Program-made: the position numbers and the translations under genes
NCBI RefSeq assembly: GCF_005048225.1
Contig: NZ_SUNI01000010.1
Location: 1-64,000 of the forward strand
Source: Paracoccus gahaiensis
Lineage (GTDB): Bacteria > Pseudomonadota > Alphaproteobacteria > Rhodobacterales > Rhodobacteraceae
DNA: 64,000 nucleotides
Direction of reading: 5' to 3'
Shown: positions 1 through 8,665 of the stretch, piece by piece
Position numbering within the stretch: position 1 is the first letter of the stretch
Layout: every line of letters begins with the position of its first letter
Notes under the pieces: generated by a model
Seen by the model: the letters and a program-made list of their open reading frames with translations, nothing else
The model's database searches: none
Told to the model about the DNA's origin: nothing

Positions 1-130
1 CCCGTCCGGATCGGCTTTGAGGCCACAGGCAACTATCACCGTGTGCTGATGTATCACCTCGGCGTAGCTGGGTTCGATCTGAAGCTGGTGTCTTCGGTCG
101 CTTTGGCCCGGACGCGGGAGGCGCTGCGGA
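1..130 (+). pseudogene. IS110-family transposase, internal fragment
   Basis: The frame starting at base 1 reads as the N-terminal catalytic region of an IS110/IS1111-type (DEDD) transposase. It contains the block GFEATGNYHRVL, whose Glu is one of the DEDD acidic residues, followed by LVSSVALARTREALRN, which normally runs into a KNDPKDA motif. That continuation is missing: the similarity stops at about base 130. The 5' part lies outside the window, so its extent is unknown. The same frame runs open into the downstream aldehyde dehydrogenase, but this looks accidental. What remains is too short to encode a working transposase. Confidence 0.72.
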
Positions 131-199
131 ATGAGCTTCGACCGCAAGCGCGCCTCGCTGGAACGGTTCATCCGCGACGTCATGCCGGCCTTCGCGTGA
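131..199 (+). pseudogene. C-terminal scrap of an unknown upstream gene
   Basis: Directly after the IS110 fragment, another frame reads MSFDRKRASLERFIRDVMPAF plus one Ala before TGA at 197-199. This TGA overlaps the ATG of the aldehyde dehydrogenase (ATGA), the usual translational-coupling arrangement in this window. I infer that it is the last 20 or so codons of a gene that once preceded the dehydrogenase and lost its body to an IS-mediated event. The parent family cannot be recognised from so short a piece. Confidence 0.4.
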
Positions 200-1662
200 T
201 GGAGCGGTTCCAGCAGTACATCGACGGACAGTTTTCGGACGGGGCGGGCCGCTTCGACAGCCTCGACCCCGCGACCGGGCAGGCATGGGCGTCGATGCCC
301 GATGCGAACGCGGGCGATGTGGACCGCGCCGTGCGTGCCGCCGACCGGGCCTTTCGCGACCCCGCATGGGCCGGGCTGACCGCCACCGCGCGCGGCAGGC
401 TGCTGTTCCGGCTGGCCGATCTGGTGGCGGAGGCCGCGCCCCGGCTGGCCGCGCTGGAGACCCGCGACACCGGCAAGATCATCCGCGAGACCGGCGCCCA
501 GATCGCCTATGTCGCGGACTACTACCGCTATTATGCCGGGCTGGCGGACAAGATCGAGGGCGCGCATCTGCCCATCGACAAGCCCGACATGGAGGTCTGG
601 TTGCGCCGCGAACCCGTGGGCGTGGTCGCGGCCATCGTGCCGTGGAACAGCCAGCTGTTCCTGTCCGCCGTCAAGCTGGGGCCAGCGCTGGCGGCGGGCT
701 GCACCGTGGTGCTGAAAGCCAGCGAGGATGGGCCCGCGCCGCTGCTGAAGTTTGCCCGGCTGGTCGATCGGGCGGGCTTTCCGCCCGGTGTGGTCAATAT
801 CCTGACCGGCGGACCTCAGGCCGGCCGCGCGCTGACCAGCCATCCGCTGGTCGCCCATATCGCCTTCACCGGCGGGCCGGACACCGCGCGACATATCCTG
901 CGCGCCTCGGCCGAGAACCTGTCGCGGACCTCGCTGGAACTGGGCGGCAAGTCGCCCTTCGTCGTCTTCGACGACGCCGATCTGGACAGCGCCGCCAATG
1001 CCCAGGTGGCGGGGATCTTTGCCGCGACCGGGCAAAGCTGCGTCGCCGGTTCGCGGCTGATCGTGCAGGCAAGCGTGCACGAGGCGCTGCTGGCGCGTCT
1101 GGTCGCCAAGGCGAACGCCGCCGCCATCGGCGTCCCCGACCGGATGGAGACTGAGATCGGGCCGCTGTGCACGGCCCGCCAGCGCGACCGGATCGACCGC
1201 ATCGTGCAGGACAGCATCGCGGCGGGCGCGGTGCTGCGCGCCGGGGGCGTGGTGCCCGAAGGGCCGGGTTTTTTCTATCCGCCCACGATCCTCGACTGCT
1301 CTGATGCGCCCGACGCGCCCTGCGTGACGCAGGAACTGTTCGGCCCGGTCCTGTCGGTGCTGTCCTTCGACACCGAGGAACAGGCGCTGCATCTGGCCAA
1401 CGACACGCCCTTCGGCCTGGCCTCGGGCGTCTTCACCCGCAGCCTGACGCGGGCGCACCGGATGATCCGGGGGCTGCGCGCAGGCGTGGTCTGGGTGAAC
1501 ACCTACCGCGCCGTCTCGCCCATGGCGCCCTTCGGCGGGCACGGGCTGTCAGGCCAGGGCCGCGAAGGCGGGCTGGCCGCCGCGCTGGATTACACGACGG
1601 TCAAGACCGTCTGGCTGCGGGTCTCGGACGATCCGATCCCCGATCCCTTCATCATGCGATAA
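199..1662 (+). CDS. NAD(P)-dependent aldehyde dehydrogenase
   Basis: This 487-residue protein has the standard ALDH superfamily length and should oxidise an aldehyde to its acid in the cytoplasm. The catalytic Cys lies in GQSCVAGSR (about residue 281) and the general-base Glu in LELGGKSP (about residue 247). The oxyanion/nicotinamide Asn is in VPWNSQ, and the C-terminal part has the usual ELFGPVLSV and FGG motifs. The ATG at 199 gives the family N-terminus (MERFQQYIDGQ) and overlaps an upstream stop codon. A polyamine-type ABC transporter follows 55 bases downstream, so an aminoaldehyde or betaine-aldehyde-like substrate is plausible, but that is inference from context. Its upstream partner gene appears to have been destroyed. 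Confidence 0.88.
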   Translation: MERFQQYIDGQFSDGAGRFDSLDPATGQAWASMPDANAGDVDRAVRAADRAFRDPAWAGLTATARGRLLFRLADLVAEAAPRLAALETRDTGKIIRETGAQIAYVADYYRYYAGLADKIEGAHLPIDKPDMEVWLRREPVGVVAAIVPWNSQLFLSAVKLGPALAAGCTVVLKASEDGPAPLLKFARLVDRAGFPPGVVNILTGGPQAGRALTSHPLVAHIAFTGGPDTARHILRASAENLSRTSLELGGKSPFVVFDDADLDSAANAQVAGIFAATGQSCVAGSRLIVQASVHEALLARLVAKANAAAIGVPDRMETEIGPLCTARQRDRIDRIVQDSIAAGAVLRAGGVVPEGPGFFYPPTILDCSDAPDAPCVTQELFGPVLSVLSFDTEEQALHLANDTPFGLASGVFTRSLTRAHRMIRGLRAGVVWVNTYRAVSPMAPFGGHGLSGQGREGGLAAALDYTTVKTVWLRVSDDPIPDPFIMR

Positions 1663-1717
1663 CGACCGTGGCCCATCGCAGGCCGCGGCGGCACCCCTCA
1701 ACAGCGGAGTTCCTATC

Positions 1718-2728
1718 ATGACACTCAAGGCTTTGGCCGCATTGACCCTGATCTCGGCGCTGGCCGTTCCGGCCCATGCGCAGCAGATGGTCTTCACCTC
1801 GTGGGGCGGCACCACGCAGGACGCCCAGACCGAACACTGGGCCGCGCCCTTTTCCGAGGCGACCGGCACGACCGTCGTGCAGGACGGCCCCACCGATTAC
1901 GGAAAGATTCGCGCCATGGTCGAAGCCGGTGCCACGAACTGGGACGTGGTCGATGTCGAATATGACTGGGCCCTGCAGGCGGGCGAAGCCGGCCTGCTGG
2001 AACCGCTGGATTTCGACATCATCGACCGCGACGTGCTGGACCCGCGCTTCGTGTCCGATCATGCGGTGGGCTCGTTCTATTATTCCTTCGTGCTGGGCTG
2101 GAACCCGGCGCAGTTCCCGGACGCGCAGCCCGCGACGCTGGCCGACCTGTTCGACACCGAGGCCTTCCCCGGCAACCGCACCTTCTACAAATGGTCGGCG
2201 CCGGGCGTGATCGAGGCCGCGCTGCTGGCCGATGGCGTGGCCGCCGGGGATCTGTATCCGCTGGATCTGGACCGGGCCTTCGCGAAACTGGACATGATCA
2301 AGGGCGACATCATCTGGTGGGAAGGCGGCGCGCAAAGCCAGCAGCTGCTGGCCTCGGGCGAGGCGCCGGTCGGGCTGTTCTGGAACGGCCGCCTGGCCGC
2401 GCTGGAGGCCGAGGGCATGCCGGTGGGCATCAGCTGGGACCAGAACATCACCGCAGCCGACGCGCTGGTCGTGCCCAAGGGCGCCCCCAACCGCGACGCC
2501 GCGATGGCCTTCATCGCCGCCGCGACAGGTGCACAGCCGCAGGCCGATTTTGCCGCAGCCACCGGCTATGCGCCGATCAACACCGGCTCGGCCGATCTGA
2601 TGGAGGCGGACCTGCGCGCCACCCTGCCCGACGCGCAGACGGCGGTTCAGGTGAATGCCGACATGGCCTATTGGGCCGCCAACCGCGATGAGATCGGCAA
2701 CCGCTGGTATGCCTGGCAGGCCGAGTGA
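1718..2728 (+). CDS. Polyamine-type ABC transporter, periplasmic substrate-binding protein
   Basis: A 336-residue extracellular solute-binding protein of the PotD/PotF type. It begins with a clear Sec signal peptide (MTLKALAALTLISALAVPAHA) and continues with FTSWGGTTQDAQ, typical of polyamine and related amine binders. Aromatic and acidic residues such as DVEYDW and IIWWEGG match the type of pocket that binds cationic amines. It is the first gene of a binding protein-permease-permease-ATPase operon and is followed by a strong 12-bp hairpin before the permease genes. Spermidine/putrescine is the default guess. Because methylated-amine genes follow, another small amine is also possible. Confidence 0.85.
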   Translation: MTLKALAALTLISALAVPAHAQQMVFTSWGGTTQDAQTEHWAAPFSEATGTTVVQDGPTDYGKIRAMVEAGATNWDVVDVEYDWALQAGEAGLLEPLDFDIIDRDVLDPRFVSDHAVGSFYYSFVLGWNPAQFPDAQPATLADLFDTEAFPGNRTFYKWSAPGVIEAALLADGVAAGDLYPLDLDRAFAKLDMIKGDIIWWEGGAQSQQLLASGEAPVGLFWNGRLAALEAEGMPVGISWDQNITAADALVVPKGAPNRDAAMAFIAAATGAQPQADFAAATGYAPINTGSADLMEADLRATLPDAQTAVQVNADMAYWAANRDEIGNRWYAWQAE

Positions 2729-2732
2729 CCCT

Positions 2733-2760
2733 GACCGGGGCGCGTGCCCGCGCCCCGGTC
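2733..2760 (+). promoter_or_regulatory. Intercistronic hairpin after the binding-protein gene
   Basis: A perfect 12-bp stem (GACCGGGGCGCG paired with CGCGCCCCGGTC, 4-base loop) sits five bases after the stop codon of the binding-protein gene and before the first permease gene. It has no T-run. The position suggests mRNA stabilisation or partial termination that would give more binding protein than permease. The structure is read directly from the sequence; the role is inferred. Confidence 0.6.
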
Positions 2761-2779
2761 CTGGCGAAAAGGTGATCCG

Positions 2780-3616
2780 ATGCTGTCCTTCCTGATGCCC
2801 GCCCGTCGCGGGTCGGGCCTGGGCATGGCGCTGCCCGCGCTGGTGCTGCTCTTGGCCTTCTTCGTCGTGCCGGTCACGCTGCTGCTGACCCGCTCGGTCA
2901 CCGAGCCGCAGCCGGGGTTGCAGAATTACGAGACACTTTTGGGATCGGCCACCTATCTGCGGGTCTTCGGGAACACCTTTCTGGTGTCGGGCACGGTGAC
3001 GCTGGTCACCGCGCTGATCGCGTTCCCGGTGGCCTGGCTGCTGGCCATCACCACGCCGCGTCTGGCGGGCATCCTCTTCGGCATCATCCTGCTGTCGATG
3101 TGGACCAACCTTCTGGCGCGCACCTATGCCTGGATGGTGCTGCTGCAGCAGACGGGCCTGATCAACCGGATGCTGATGGCGGTGGGCGTGATCGACCAGC
3201 CGCTGCAGCTGACCAACAACCTGATCGGCGTGACCATCGGCATGGTCTATATCATGCTGCCCTTCATGATCCTGCCGCTGTACGGGGTCATCCGCAAGAT
3301 CGACCCCGCCATCCTGCAGGCGGCGGCCCTGTGCGGCGCCAGCAAGGGGCAGGCGCTGCGCCGGGTGCTGCTGCCACTGGCCGCGCCCGGCATCGCCTCG
3401 GGCGCGCTGATGGTCTTCGTCATGTCGCTTGGCTATTTCGTGACGCCCGCGCTGCTGGGCGGCACCTCGAACATGATGCTGGCCGAGCTGATCGTCCAGC
3501 AGGTCCAGAGCCTCGTGAACTGGGGCATGGGGGCGGCGGCCGCCTTCATCCTGCTGGTGGTGACGCTGATCCTGTATGCGCTGCAGCTGCGCCTGTTCGC
3601 GGGAAGGGGCGTCTGA
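2780..3616 (+). CDS. ABC transporter permease, PotB/PotH type
   Basis: A 278-residue inner-membrane permease with about six hydrophobic segments, the first at LPALVLLLAFFVVPVTLLL. The EAA loop that contacts the ATPase is seen in the region QAAALCGASKGQALRRVLLPL. The chosen ATG at 2780 follows an AAAAGGTG ribosome-binding site and gives the normal short cytoplasmic N-terminus; a start at 2744 would add an unlikely arginine-rich leader. The stop codon overlaps the start of the second permease, so the two should be translated as a coupled pair. Confidence 0.88.
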   Translation: MLSFLMPARRGSGLGMALPALVLLLAFFVVPVTLLLTRSVTEPQPGLQNYETLLGSATYLRVFGNTFLVSGTVTLVTALIAFPVAWLLAITTPRLAGILFGIILLSMWTNLLARTYAWMVLLQQTGLINRMLMAVGVIDQPLQLTNNLIGVTIGMVYIMLPFMILPLYGVIRKIDPAILQAAALCGASKGQALRRVLLPLAAPGIASGALMVFVMSLGYFVTPALLGGTSNMMLAELIVQQVQSLVNWGMGAAAAFILLVVTLILYALQLRLFAGRGV

Positions 3617-4416
3617 TGCTGATGAACTTCGACAAGCTGGGGACGTGGCGGTGGGTGCTGGCGGGCATTGCGGTCCTGATGGCTCTGTTCCTGCTGCTGC
3701 CGATCGTGTTCATCGTGGCGCTGTCCTTCGGCGACAGCCGCTGGCTGATCTTTCCGCCGCCCGGCTGGACGATGCGCTGGTATCACGAGCTGTTCGCCGA
3801 TCCGCGCTGGCTGCAATCGGCCTGGACCTCGGCGCGGATCGCGGTCGTGGTCATGGTGCTGTCGGTGATCCTGGGGCTGCTGGCCTCATTCGCGCTGGTG
3901 CGCGGACAGTTCCGGGGGCGCGCGGTGCTGCGGGCCTTCTTCCTGACGCCGATGATCCTGCCCGTCGTCATCATCGCCGTCGCGCTCTATGCGTTCTTCC
4001 TGCGCATCGGGCTGAACGGCACCTTCACGGGCTTCGTCGCAGCCCACCTGATCGTCGCCCTGCCCTTTTCCATCATCGCCATCACCGGCGCGCTGAAGAC
4101 CTTCGACCCCGCGATCGAGGATGCCGCCATCCTCTGCGGCGCCCATCCGTGGGAGGCGCGGGCCCGCGTCACCCTGCCTGCGATCAGCCACGGCGTGTTC
4201 TCGGCCGCGATCTTTTCGTTCCTGATCTCGTGGGACGAGGTCGTGCTGGCGATCTTCATGGCCTCGCCCACCCTGCAGACGCTGCCGGTGCGCGTCTGGA
4301 CCACGCTGCGGCAGGACTTGACACCGGTGATCGCCGCCGCCTCGACCCTTCTCGTGTTGCTGACCGTGGTCCTGATGATCGTGGCTGCCCTGATCCGCAA
4401 AGGCAAATCCAGATGA
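3616..4416 (+). CDS. ABC transporter permease, PotC/PotI type
   Basis: A 266-residue membrane protein and the second half of the permease pair. The N-terminus carries a strong membrane segment (VLAGIAVLMALFLLLPIVFIVAL cut here by length). The EAA-type loop is in DAAILCGAHPWEARARVTLPA. The ATG at 3616 overlaps the TGA of the preceding gene, and its own TGA overlaps the ATPase start, so the three genes form one tightly coupled unit. Expected to pair with the upstream permease to form the channel for the amine carried by the binding protein. Confidence 0.88.
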   Translation: MLMNFDKLGTWRWVLAGIAVLMALFLLLPIVFIVALSFGDSRWLIFPPPGWTMRWYHELFADPRWLQSAWTSARIAVVVMVLSVILGLLASFALVRGQFRGRAVLRAFFLTPMILPVVIIAVALYAFFLRIGLNGTFTGFVAAHLIVALPFSIIAITGALKTFDPAIEDAAILCGAHPWEARARVTLPAISHGVFSAAIFSFLISWDEVVLAIFMASPTLQTLPVRVWTTLRQDLTPVIAAASTLLVLLTVVLMIVAALIRKGKSR

Positions 4417-5495
4417 GCTATCTGCATATCAACGGCATCCGCAAGGTGTTCGGCGATGTCGTCGCCACCGATCATGTCGAGCTTGAGATCGCGCAGGGCG
4501 AGTTCATGACATTTCTCGGCCCATCCGGGTCGGGCAAGTCGACGACGCTGTACATCGTGGCCGGGTTTCAGGACCCGACGGCGGGCGACATCCGGCTGCG
4601 CGGCCAGTCGATCCTGAACATCCCCTCGCACAAGCGCAACATCGGCATGGTGTTCCAGCGCTATACCCTGTTCCCGCATCTGAGCGTGGCCGAGAACGTG
4701 GCCTTTCCGCTGCGCGTGCGCCGCATGAACCGCGCGGAGATCGACGACAAGGTGCGGCGCGCGCTGGCTCTGGTGCGGCTGGACGGGCTGGGCGAGCGGA
4801 TGCCGGCCAAGATGTCGGGCGGCCAGCAGCAGCGCGTCGCCCTGGCCCGCGCGCTGGTCTATGACCCGCCGGTCCTGCTGATGGACGAGCCGCTGTCGGC
4901 GCTGGACAAGAAGCTGCGCGAGGAGATCCAGCACGAGATCCGCCGCATCCATCAGGAAACCGGGGTCACCATCCTCTATGTCACCCATGATCAGGAAGAG
5001 GCCCTGCGCCTGTCCGACCGCATTGCCGTCTTCAATCAGGGCAAGATCGAGCAGGTCGGCACCGGCCCGCAACTGTATGCCAGCCCCGCCACGCGTTTCG
5101 TCGCCGATTTCGTGGGCGACAGCGCCTTTCTCAGCGGGCAGGTGCAGGACATGACCGGCACGGGGGCCACGCTGCGCTTTGCCGATGGCACGATGCTGAG
5201 GGACCTGCCCCTGCACGGTGCGGGGCGCCCGGGCGGGGCCGCCGACCTAATGCTGCGCCCCGAACGGATCGATCTGACGCCGGGGCGGGGGCGCGAGGGC
5301 GCGTCGCTGCCCGTCACGGTCGAGGACGTGACCTTCCTCGGCAACAGCAGCACCATCAGCGCTCGCACCCCTTGGGGCGAGGTGCTGGCCGTGCGTCTGA
5401 CCTTCGGCCATCCCCTGCTGGGACAGGTGCGGCGCGGCGACCGGCTGACCGTGCAATGGCAGGCGCAGGACGCCCATGCCTTCGCGCGCGACTGA
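4413..5495 (+). CDS. ABC transporter ATP-binding protein, PotA/PotG type
   Basis: A 360-residue ATPase that energises the preceding transporter. Walker A is GPSGSGKST (about residues 36-44), the signature is MSGGQQQRVALARAL, Walker B is VLLMDEPLSALD and the switch His is in YVTHDQEEAL. After the ATPase core (about residues 1-240) there is a C-terminal TOBE-like regulatory domain with MLRPERIDL, as in PotA and related importers. The ATG overlaps the permease stop codon (ATGA). It is the last gene of the transporter operon; a 148-base AT-richer gap separates it from mgsA. Confidence 0.9.
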   Translation: MSYLHINGIRKVFGDVVATDHVELEIAQGEFMTFLGPSGSGKSTTLYIVAGFQDPTAGDIRLRGQSILNIPSHKRNIGMVFQRYTLFPHLSVAENVAFPLRVRRMNRAEIDDKVRRALALVRLDGLGERMPAKMSGGQQQRVALARALVYDPPVLLMDEPLSALDKKLREEIQHEIRRIHQETGVTILYVTHDQEEALRLSDRIAVFNQGKIEQVGTGPQLYASPATRFVADFVGDSAFLSGQVQDMTGTGATLRFADGTMLRDLPLHGAGRPGGAADLMLRPERIDLTPGRGREGASLPVTVEDVTFLGNSSTISARTPWGEVLAVRLTFGHPLLGQVRRGDRLTVQWQAQDAHAFARD

Positions 5496-5643
5496 CGGAT
5501 CCCGTCGCGCGGGAGGTCTGCCCAGAAGTCAGGCAAAACCGTCGTTCAGTACGAAAAAGCCGATGCTCGAATAATTTATTCATAGGAAATAAGTATTCGT
5601 AAGGATAAATTCGACAGGACACCACCGATGTAAGGATAGAGCC

Positions 5644-6528
5644 ATGTGCGGCATCGTCGGCCTGTTTCTGAAGAACGACTCAATGCGTCCCCGTTTGGGC
5701 GAGATGCTGACGGACATGCTGATCACCATGACCGATCGCGGCCCCGACAGCGCGGGCATCGCCATCTATGGCGAAGGCGACCAGCTGAAGATCACCGTGC
5801 AATCCGACAGCCCGCAGACCGGCTTTGCAGGTCTGGATGCGGATCTGGCTGCGGCGCTGGACGGCCCGGTCACGATGCGGGTGATCGACACCCATGCCGT
5901 GCTGACCCTGCCCGACGGGACCGAGGCGCAGGCCCGCGCCTTTCTGCTGGACCGGGGCCTGCGGGTCATGGGCACGGGACATTCCATGGAGATCTTCAAG
6001 GAGGTCGGCCTGCCCCGCGATGTCGCCCGCCGCTTTGGCCTGCGCGCCATGTCGGGCAGCCACGGGATCGGGCACACCCGCATGGCCACCGAAAGTGCGG
6101 TGACCACGCTTGGCGCGCATCCCTTCTCGACCGGGACCGACCAGTGCCTCGTCCATAACGGCTCGCTGTCCAACCACAACCGGATGCGGCGGGTGCTGGC
6201 CGACAAGGGCTTTGCCCCCCTGACCGCCAACGATACCGAGGTGGCGGCCTGCTATCTGTCGTCCCGCCTGGCCGAGGGCGCCGATCTGGGCCAGGCGCTG
6301 GAGGGCACGCTGCAGGATCTGGACGGGTTCTTCACCTTCGTCGTGGGCACCCGCACCGGCTTTGGCGTGGTCCGCGACCCCATTGCCTGCAAGCCCGCCA
6401 CCATGGCCGAAACCGACGATTACGTGGCCTTCGGGTCTGAATACCGGGCACTGGCCGATCTGCCCGGCATCGAGGCCGCCCGCGTGTGGGAGCCCGAACC
6501 CGCCACCGTCTATTTCTGGGAGCGTTAG
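5644..6528 (+). CDS. mgsA: N-methylglutamate synthase subunit A (class II glutamine amidotransferase)
   Basis: A 294-residue Ntn-type amidotransferase (GlxB family). Cys2 in MCGIVGLFLK becomes the N-terminal nucleophile after Met removal. The glutaminase core includes DRGPDSAGI, GIGHTRMATES and LVHNGSLSNHN, matching the domain at the start of glutamate synthase. With MgsB and MgsC, which follow directly, it corresponds to a glutamate synthase split into three proteins. In the methylamine pathway the complex converts gamma-glutamylmethylamide to N-methylglutamate. Adjacency to gmaS supports this over a generic amidotransferase. The 148-base upstream gap has an AT-rich stretch near 5570-5610 that probably holds the operon promoter. 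Confidence 0.9.
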   Translation: MCGIVGLFLKNDSMRPRLGEMLTDMLITMTDRGPDSAGIAIYGEGDQLKITVQSDSPQTGFAGLDADLAAALDGPVTMRVIDTHAVLTLPDGTEAQARAFLLDRGLRVMGTGHSMEIFKEVGLPRDVARRFGLRAMSGSHGIGHTRMATESAVTTLGAHPFSTGTDQCLVHNGSLSNHNRMRRVLADKGFAPLTANDTEVAACYLSSRLAEGADLGQALEGTLQDLDGFFTFVVGTRTGFGVVRDPIACKPATMAETDDYVAFGSEYRALADLPGIEAARVWEPEPATVYFWER

Positions 6529-6529
6529 G

Positions 6530-7213
6530 ATGCAGACCATCGACCTTGCCACCACCCCGCTGCGCGAGCTGAACACCGCCCTGCAGGCGCAGGCGGCGCA
6601 GACGAACCAGACCGAATGGCAGATCCTGAACCCCAAGGGCGCCCATGCCATCGCCGTGGGTCTGGACGCGCCCATCGAGGTCACCGTCAGGGGCCATACC
6701 GGATACTATTGCGGGGGCATGAACAAGCAGGCGACGATCCGCGTCGCGGGATCGGCCGGACCAGGCGTGGCCGAGAACATGATGTCGGGCACCGTCGTGA
6801 TCGAGGGCGATGCCAGCCAATATGCGGGCGCCACCGGCAATGGCGGGCTGCTGGTCATCAAGGGCAATGCCAGTTCGCGCTGCGGCATCTCGATGAAGGG
6901 CATCGACATCGTGGTGCATGGCAATATCGGCCACATGTCCGCCTTCATGGCGCAGTCGGGCAACCTGGTCGTGCTGGGCGATGCGGGCGACGCGCTTGGC
7001 GACAGTCTGTACGAGGCGCGGCTGTTCGTGCGCGGCACGGTCAAGTCGCTCGGCTCGGACTGCGTCGAGAAGGAGATGCGCCCCGAACATCTGGACCTGC
7101 TGCGCGACCTGCTGGACCGCGCCGGCGCCGATGCCCGCCCCGAGGAGTTCCGCCGCTATGGCTCGGCGCGCAAGCTGTATCATTTCAACGTCGATCACGC
7201 CGCCGCGTATTGA
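6530..7213 (+). CDS. mgsB: N-methylglutamate synthase subunit B (glutamate synthase beta-helix domain)
   Basis: A 227-residue GlxC-family protein. Residues from about 45 to 175 carry the repeated glycine-rich rungs of the glutamate synthase C-terminal beta helix (GHTGYYCGGMNKQATIRV, ATGNGGLLVIKGNASSRCG, NIGHMSAFMAQSGNLVVLG). It has no catalytic centre of its own; in the fused enzyme this domain braces the amidotransferase and FMN domains. The ATG at 6530 lies one base past the mgsA stop codon, and mgsC starts 10 bases downstream behind a GAGGAGAG site. Confidence 0.88.
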   Translation: MQTIDLATTPLRELNTALQAQAAQTNQTEWQILNPKGAHAIAVGLDAPIEVTVRGHTGYYCGGMNKQATIRVAGSAGPGVAENMMSGTVVIEGDASQYAGATGNGGLLVIKGNASSRCGISMKGIDIVVHGNIGHMSAFMAQSGNLVVLGDAGDALGDSLYEARLFVRGTVKSLGSDCVEKEMRPEHLDLLRDLLDRAGADARPEEFRRYGSARKLYHFNVDHAAAY

Positions 7214-7223
7214 GGAGAGACCG

Positions 7224-8564
7224 ATGGACCGACCCACCCCCCCCTCGACCGCGCAGACGCTGCCCCGCAACAGCCACACCTGGAGCCCCGAGACAAACGC
7301 CGAGATCCGCCGCGCCGCCGAGACGGGCATCTACGACATCCGCGGGGGCGGCGCCAAGCGCAAGCTGCCGCATTTCGACGACCTGCTGTTCCTGGGCGCC
7401 TCGATGAGCCGCTATCCGCTGGAGGGCTATCGCGAGACCTGCGACACCTCGGTCCTGCTGGGCACGCGCTTCGCGAAGAAACCGATCCGGCTGAAGATCC
7501 CGGTGACCATCGCGGGCATGTCCTTCGGCGCGCTGTCCGGCCCCGCCAAGGAGGCCTTGGGACGCGGCGCGACGCTGGCGGGGACCTCGACCACCACCGG
7601 CGACGGCGGCATGACCGACGAGGAGCGCGGCCATTCCGACCAGCTGGTCTATCAGTACCTGCCAAGCCGTTACGGCATGAACCCCGACGACCTGCGCCGC
7701 GCGGATGCGATCGAGATCGTGGTGGGTCAGGGCGCCAAGCCCGGCGGCGGCGGCATGCTGCTGGGCCAGAAGATCACCGAACGCGTGGCCCGCATGCGCA
7801 ACCTGCCGCAGGGGATCGACCAGCGCTCCGCCTGCCGCCATCCCGACTGGACCGGTCCCGACGATCTGGAGATCAAGATCCTGGAACTGCGCGAGATCAC
7901 CGGGTGGGAAAAGCCCATCTACATCAAGATCGGCGGCGCGCGGCCCTATTACGACACCGCGCTGGCGGTCAAGGCGGGCGCGGATGTGGTCGTGCTGGAC
8001 GGGATGCAGGGCGGCACGGCGGCCACGCAGGACGTGTTCATCGAGAATGTCGGGCAGCCGACGCTGGCCTGCATCCGCCCCGCCGTGCAGGCGCTGCAGG
8101 ATCTGGGCATGCACCGCAAGGTCCAGCTGGTCGTCTCGGGCGGCATCCGGAACGGCGCCGACGTGGCCAAGGCGCTGGCGCTCGGCGCCGATGCGGTGGC
8201 CATCGGCACCGCCGCGCTGATCGCCCTGGGCGAGAACGACCCGAAATGGGGCGCGGAATACGCGGCGATGGGCACCACGGCGGACGCCTATGACGACTGG
8301 CACGAGGGGCGCGATCCGGCGGGCATCACCACGCAGGACCCCGTCTTGATGGCGCGGTTCGATCCCCTCGAGGGCGCCCGGCGGCTGCGCAACTATCTGG
8401 CCGTGCTGACACTGGAATGCCAGACCATTGCACGGGCCTGCGGCAAGAGCCACGTCCACAACCTGGAGCCCGAGGATCTGTGCGCGCTGACCATCGAGGC
8501 CGCCGCCATGGCGGGCGTGCCGCTGGCGGGCACCGACTGGATCCCGGGCCGCACCGGTCTGTGA
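7224..8564 (+). CDS. mgsC: N-methylglutamate synthase subunit C (FMN-binding glutamate synthase domain)
   Basis: A 446-residue GlxD-family protein corresponding to the central and FMN (synthase) domains of glutamate synthase. It shows the TIM-barrel features IKIGGARPYYDTALAVKAGAD, VVLDGMQGGTAAT and VVSGGIRNGADVAKALALGAD, with the phosphate-binding glycines for FMN. It should form N-methylglutamate from methylamine released from gamma-glutamylmethylamide and 2-oxoglutarate in complex with MgsA and MgsB. The ATG at 7224 is preceded by GAGGAGAG. A 101-base spacer with short GC hairpins separates it from gmaS. Confidence 0.9.
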   Translation: MDRPTPPSTAQTLPRNSHTWSPETNAEIRRAAETGIYDIRGGGAKRKLPHFDDLLFLGASMSRYPLEGYRETCDTSVLLGTRFAKKPIRLKIPVTIAGMSFGALSGPAKEALGRGATLAGTSTTTGDGGMTDEERGHSDQLVYQYLPSRYGMNPDDLRRADAIEIVVGQGAKPGGGGMLLGQKITERVARMRNLPQGIDQRSACRHPDWTGPDDLEIKILELREITGWEKPIYIKIGGARPYYDTALAVKAGADVVVLDGMQGGTAATQDVFIENVGQPTLACIRPAVQALQDLGMHRKVQLVVSGGIRNGADVAKALALGADAVAIGTAALIALGENDPKWGAEYAAMGTTADAYDDWHEGRDPAGITTQDPVLMARFDPLEGARRLRNYLAVLTLECQTIARACGKSHVHNLEPEDLCALTIEAAAMAGVPLAGTDWIPGRTGL

Positions 8565-8665
8565 CTTCGGGCCCGTGATCGCGGGCCTGCGACCGACCAG
8601 CGCCAGACGGGCGGGGCACCGTATCCCGCCCCGGCCCCTTTCCTCATCAACAGGGACATATCGCC

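Noticed and set aside
43-1662. A single 539-residue protein joining the IS110 fragment to the aldehyde dehydrogenase
   Set aside because: The first 52 codons are transposase and another gene's tail read in a different frame. The dehydrogenase N-terminus starts naturally at ATG 199.
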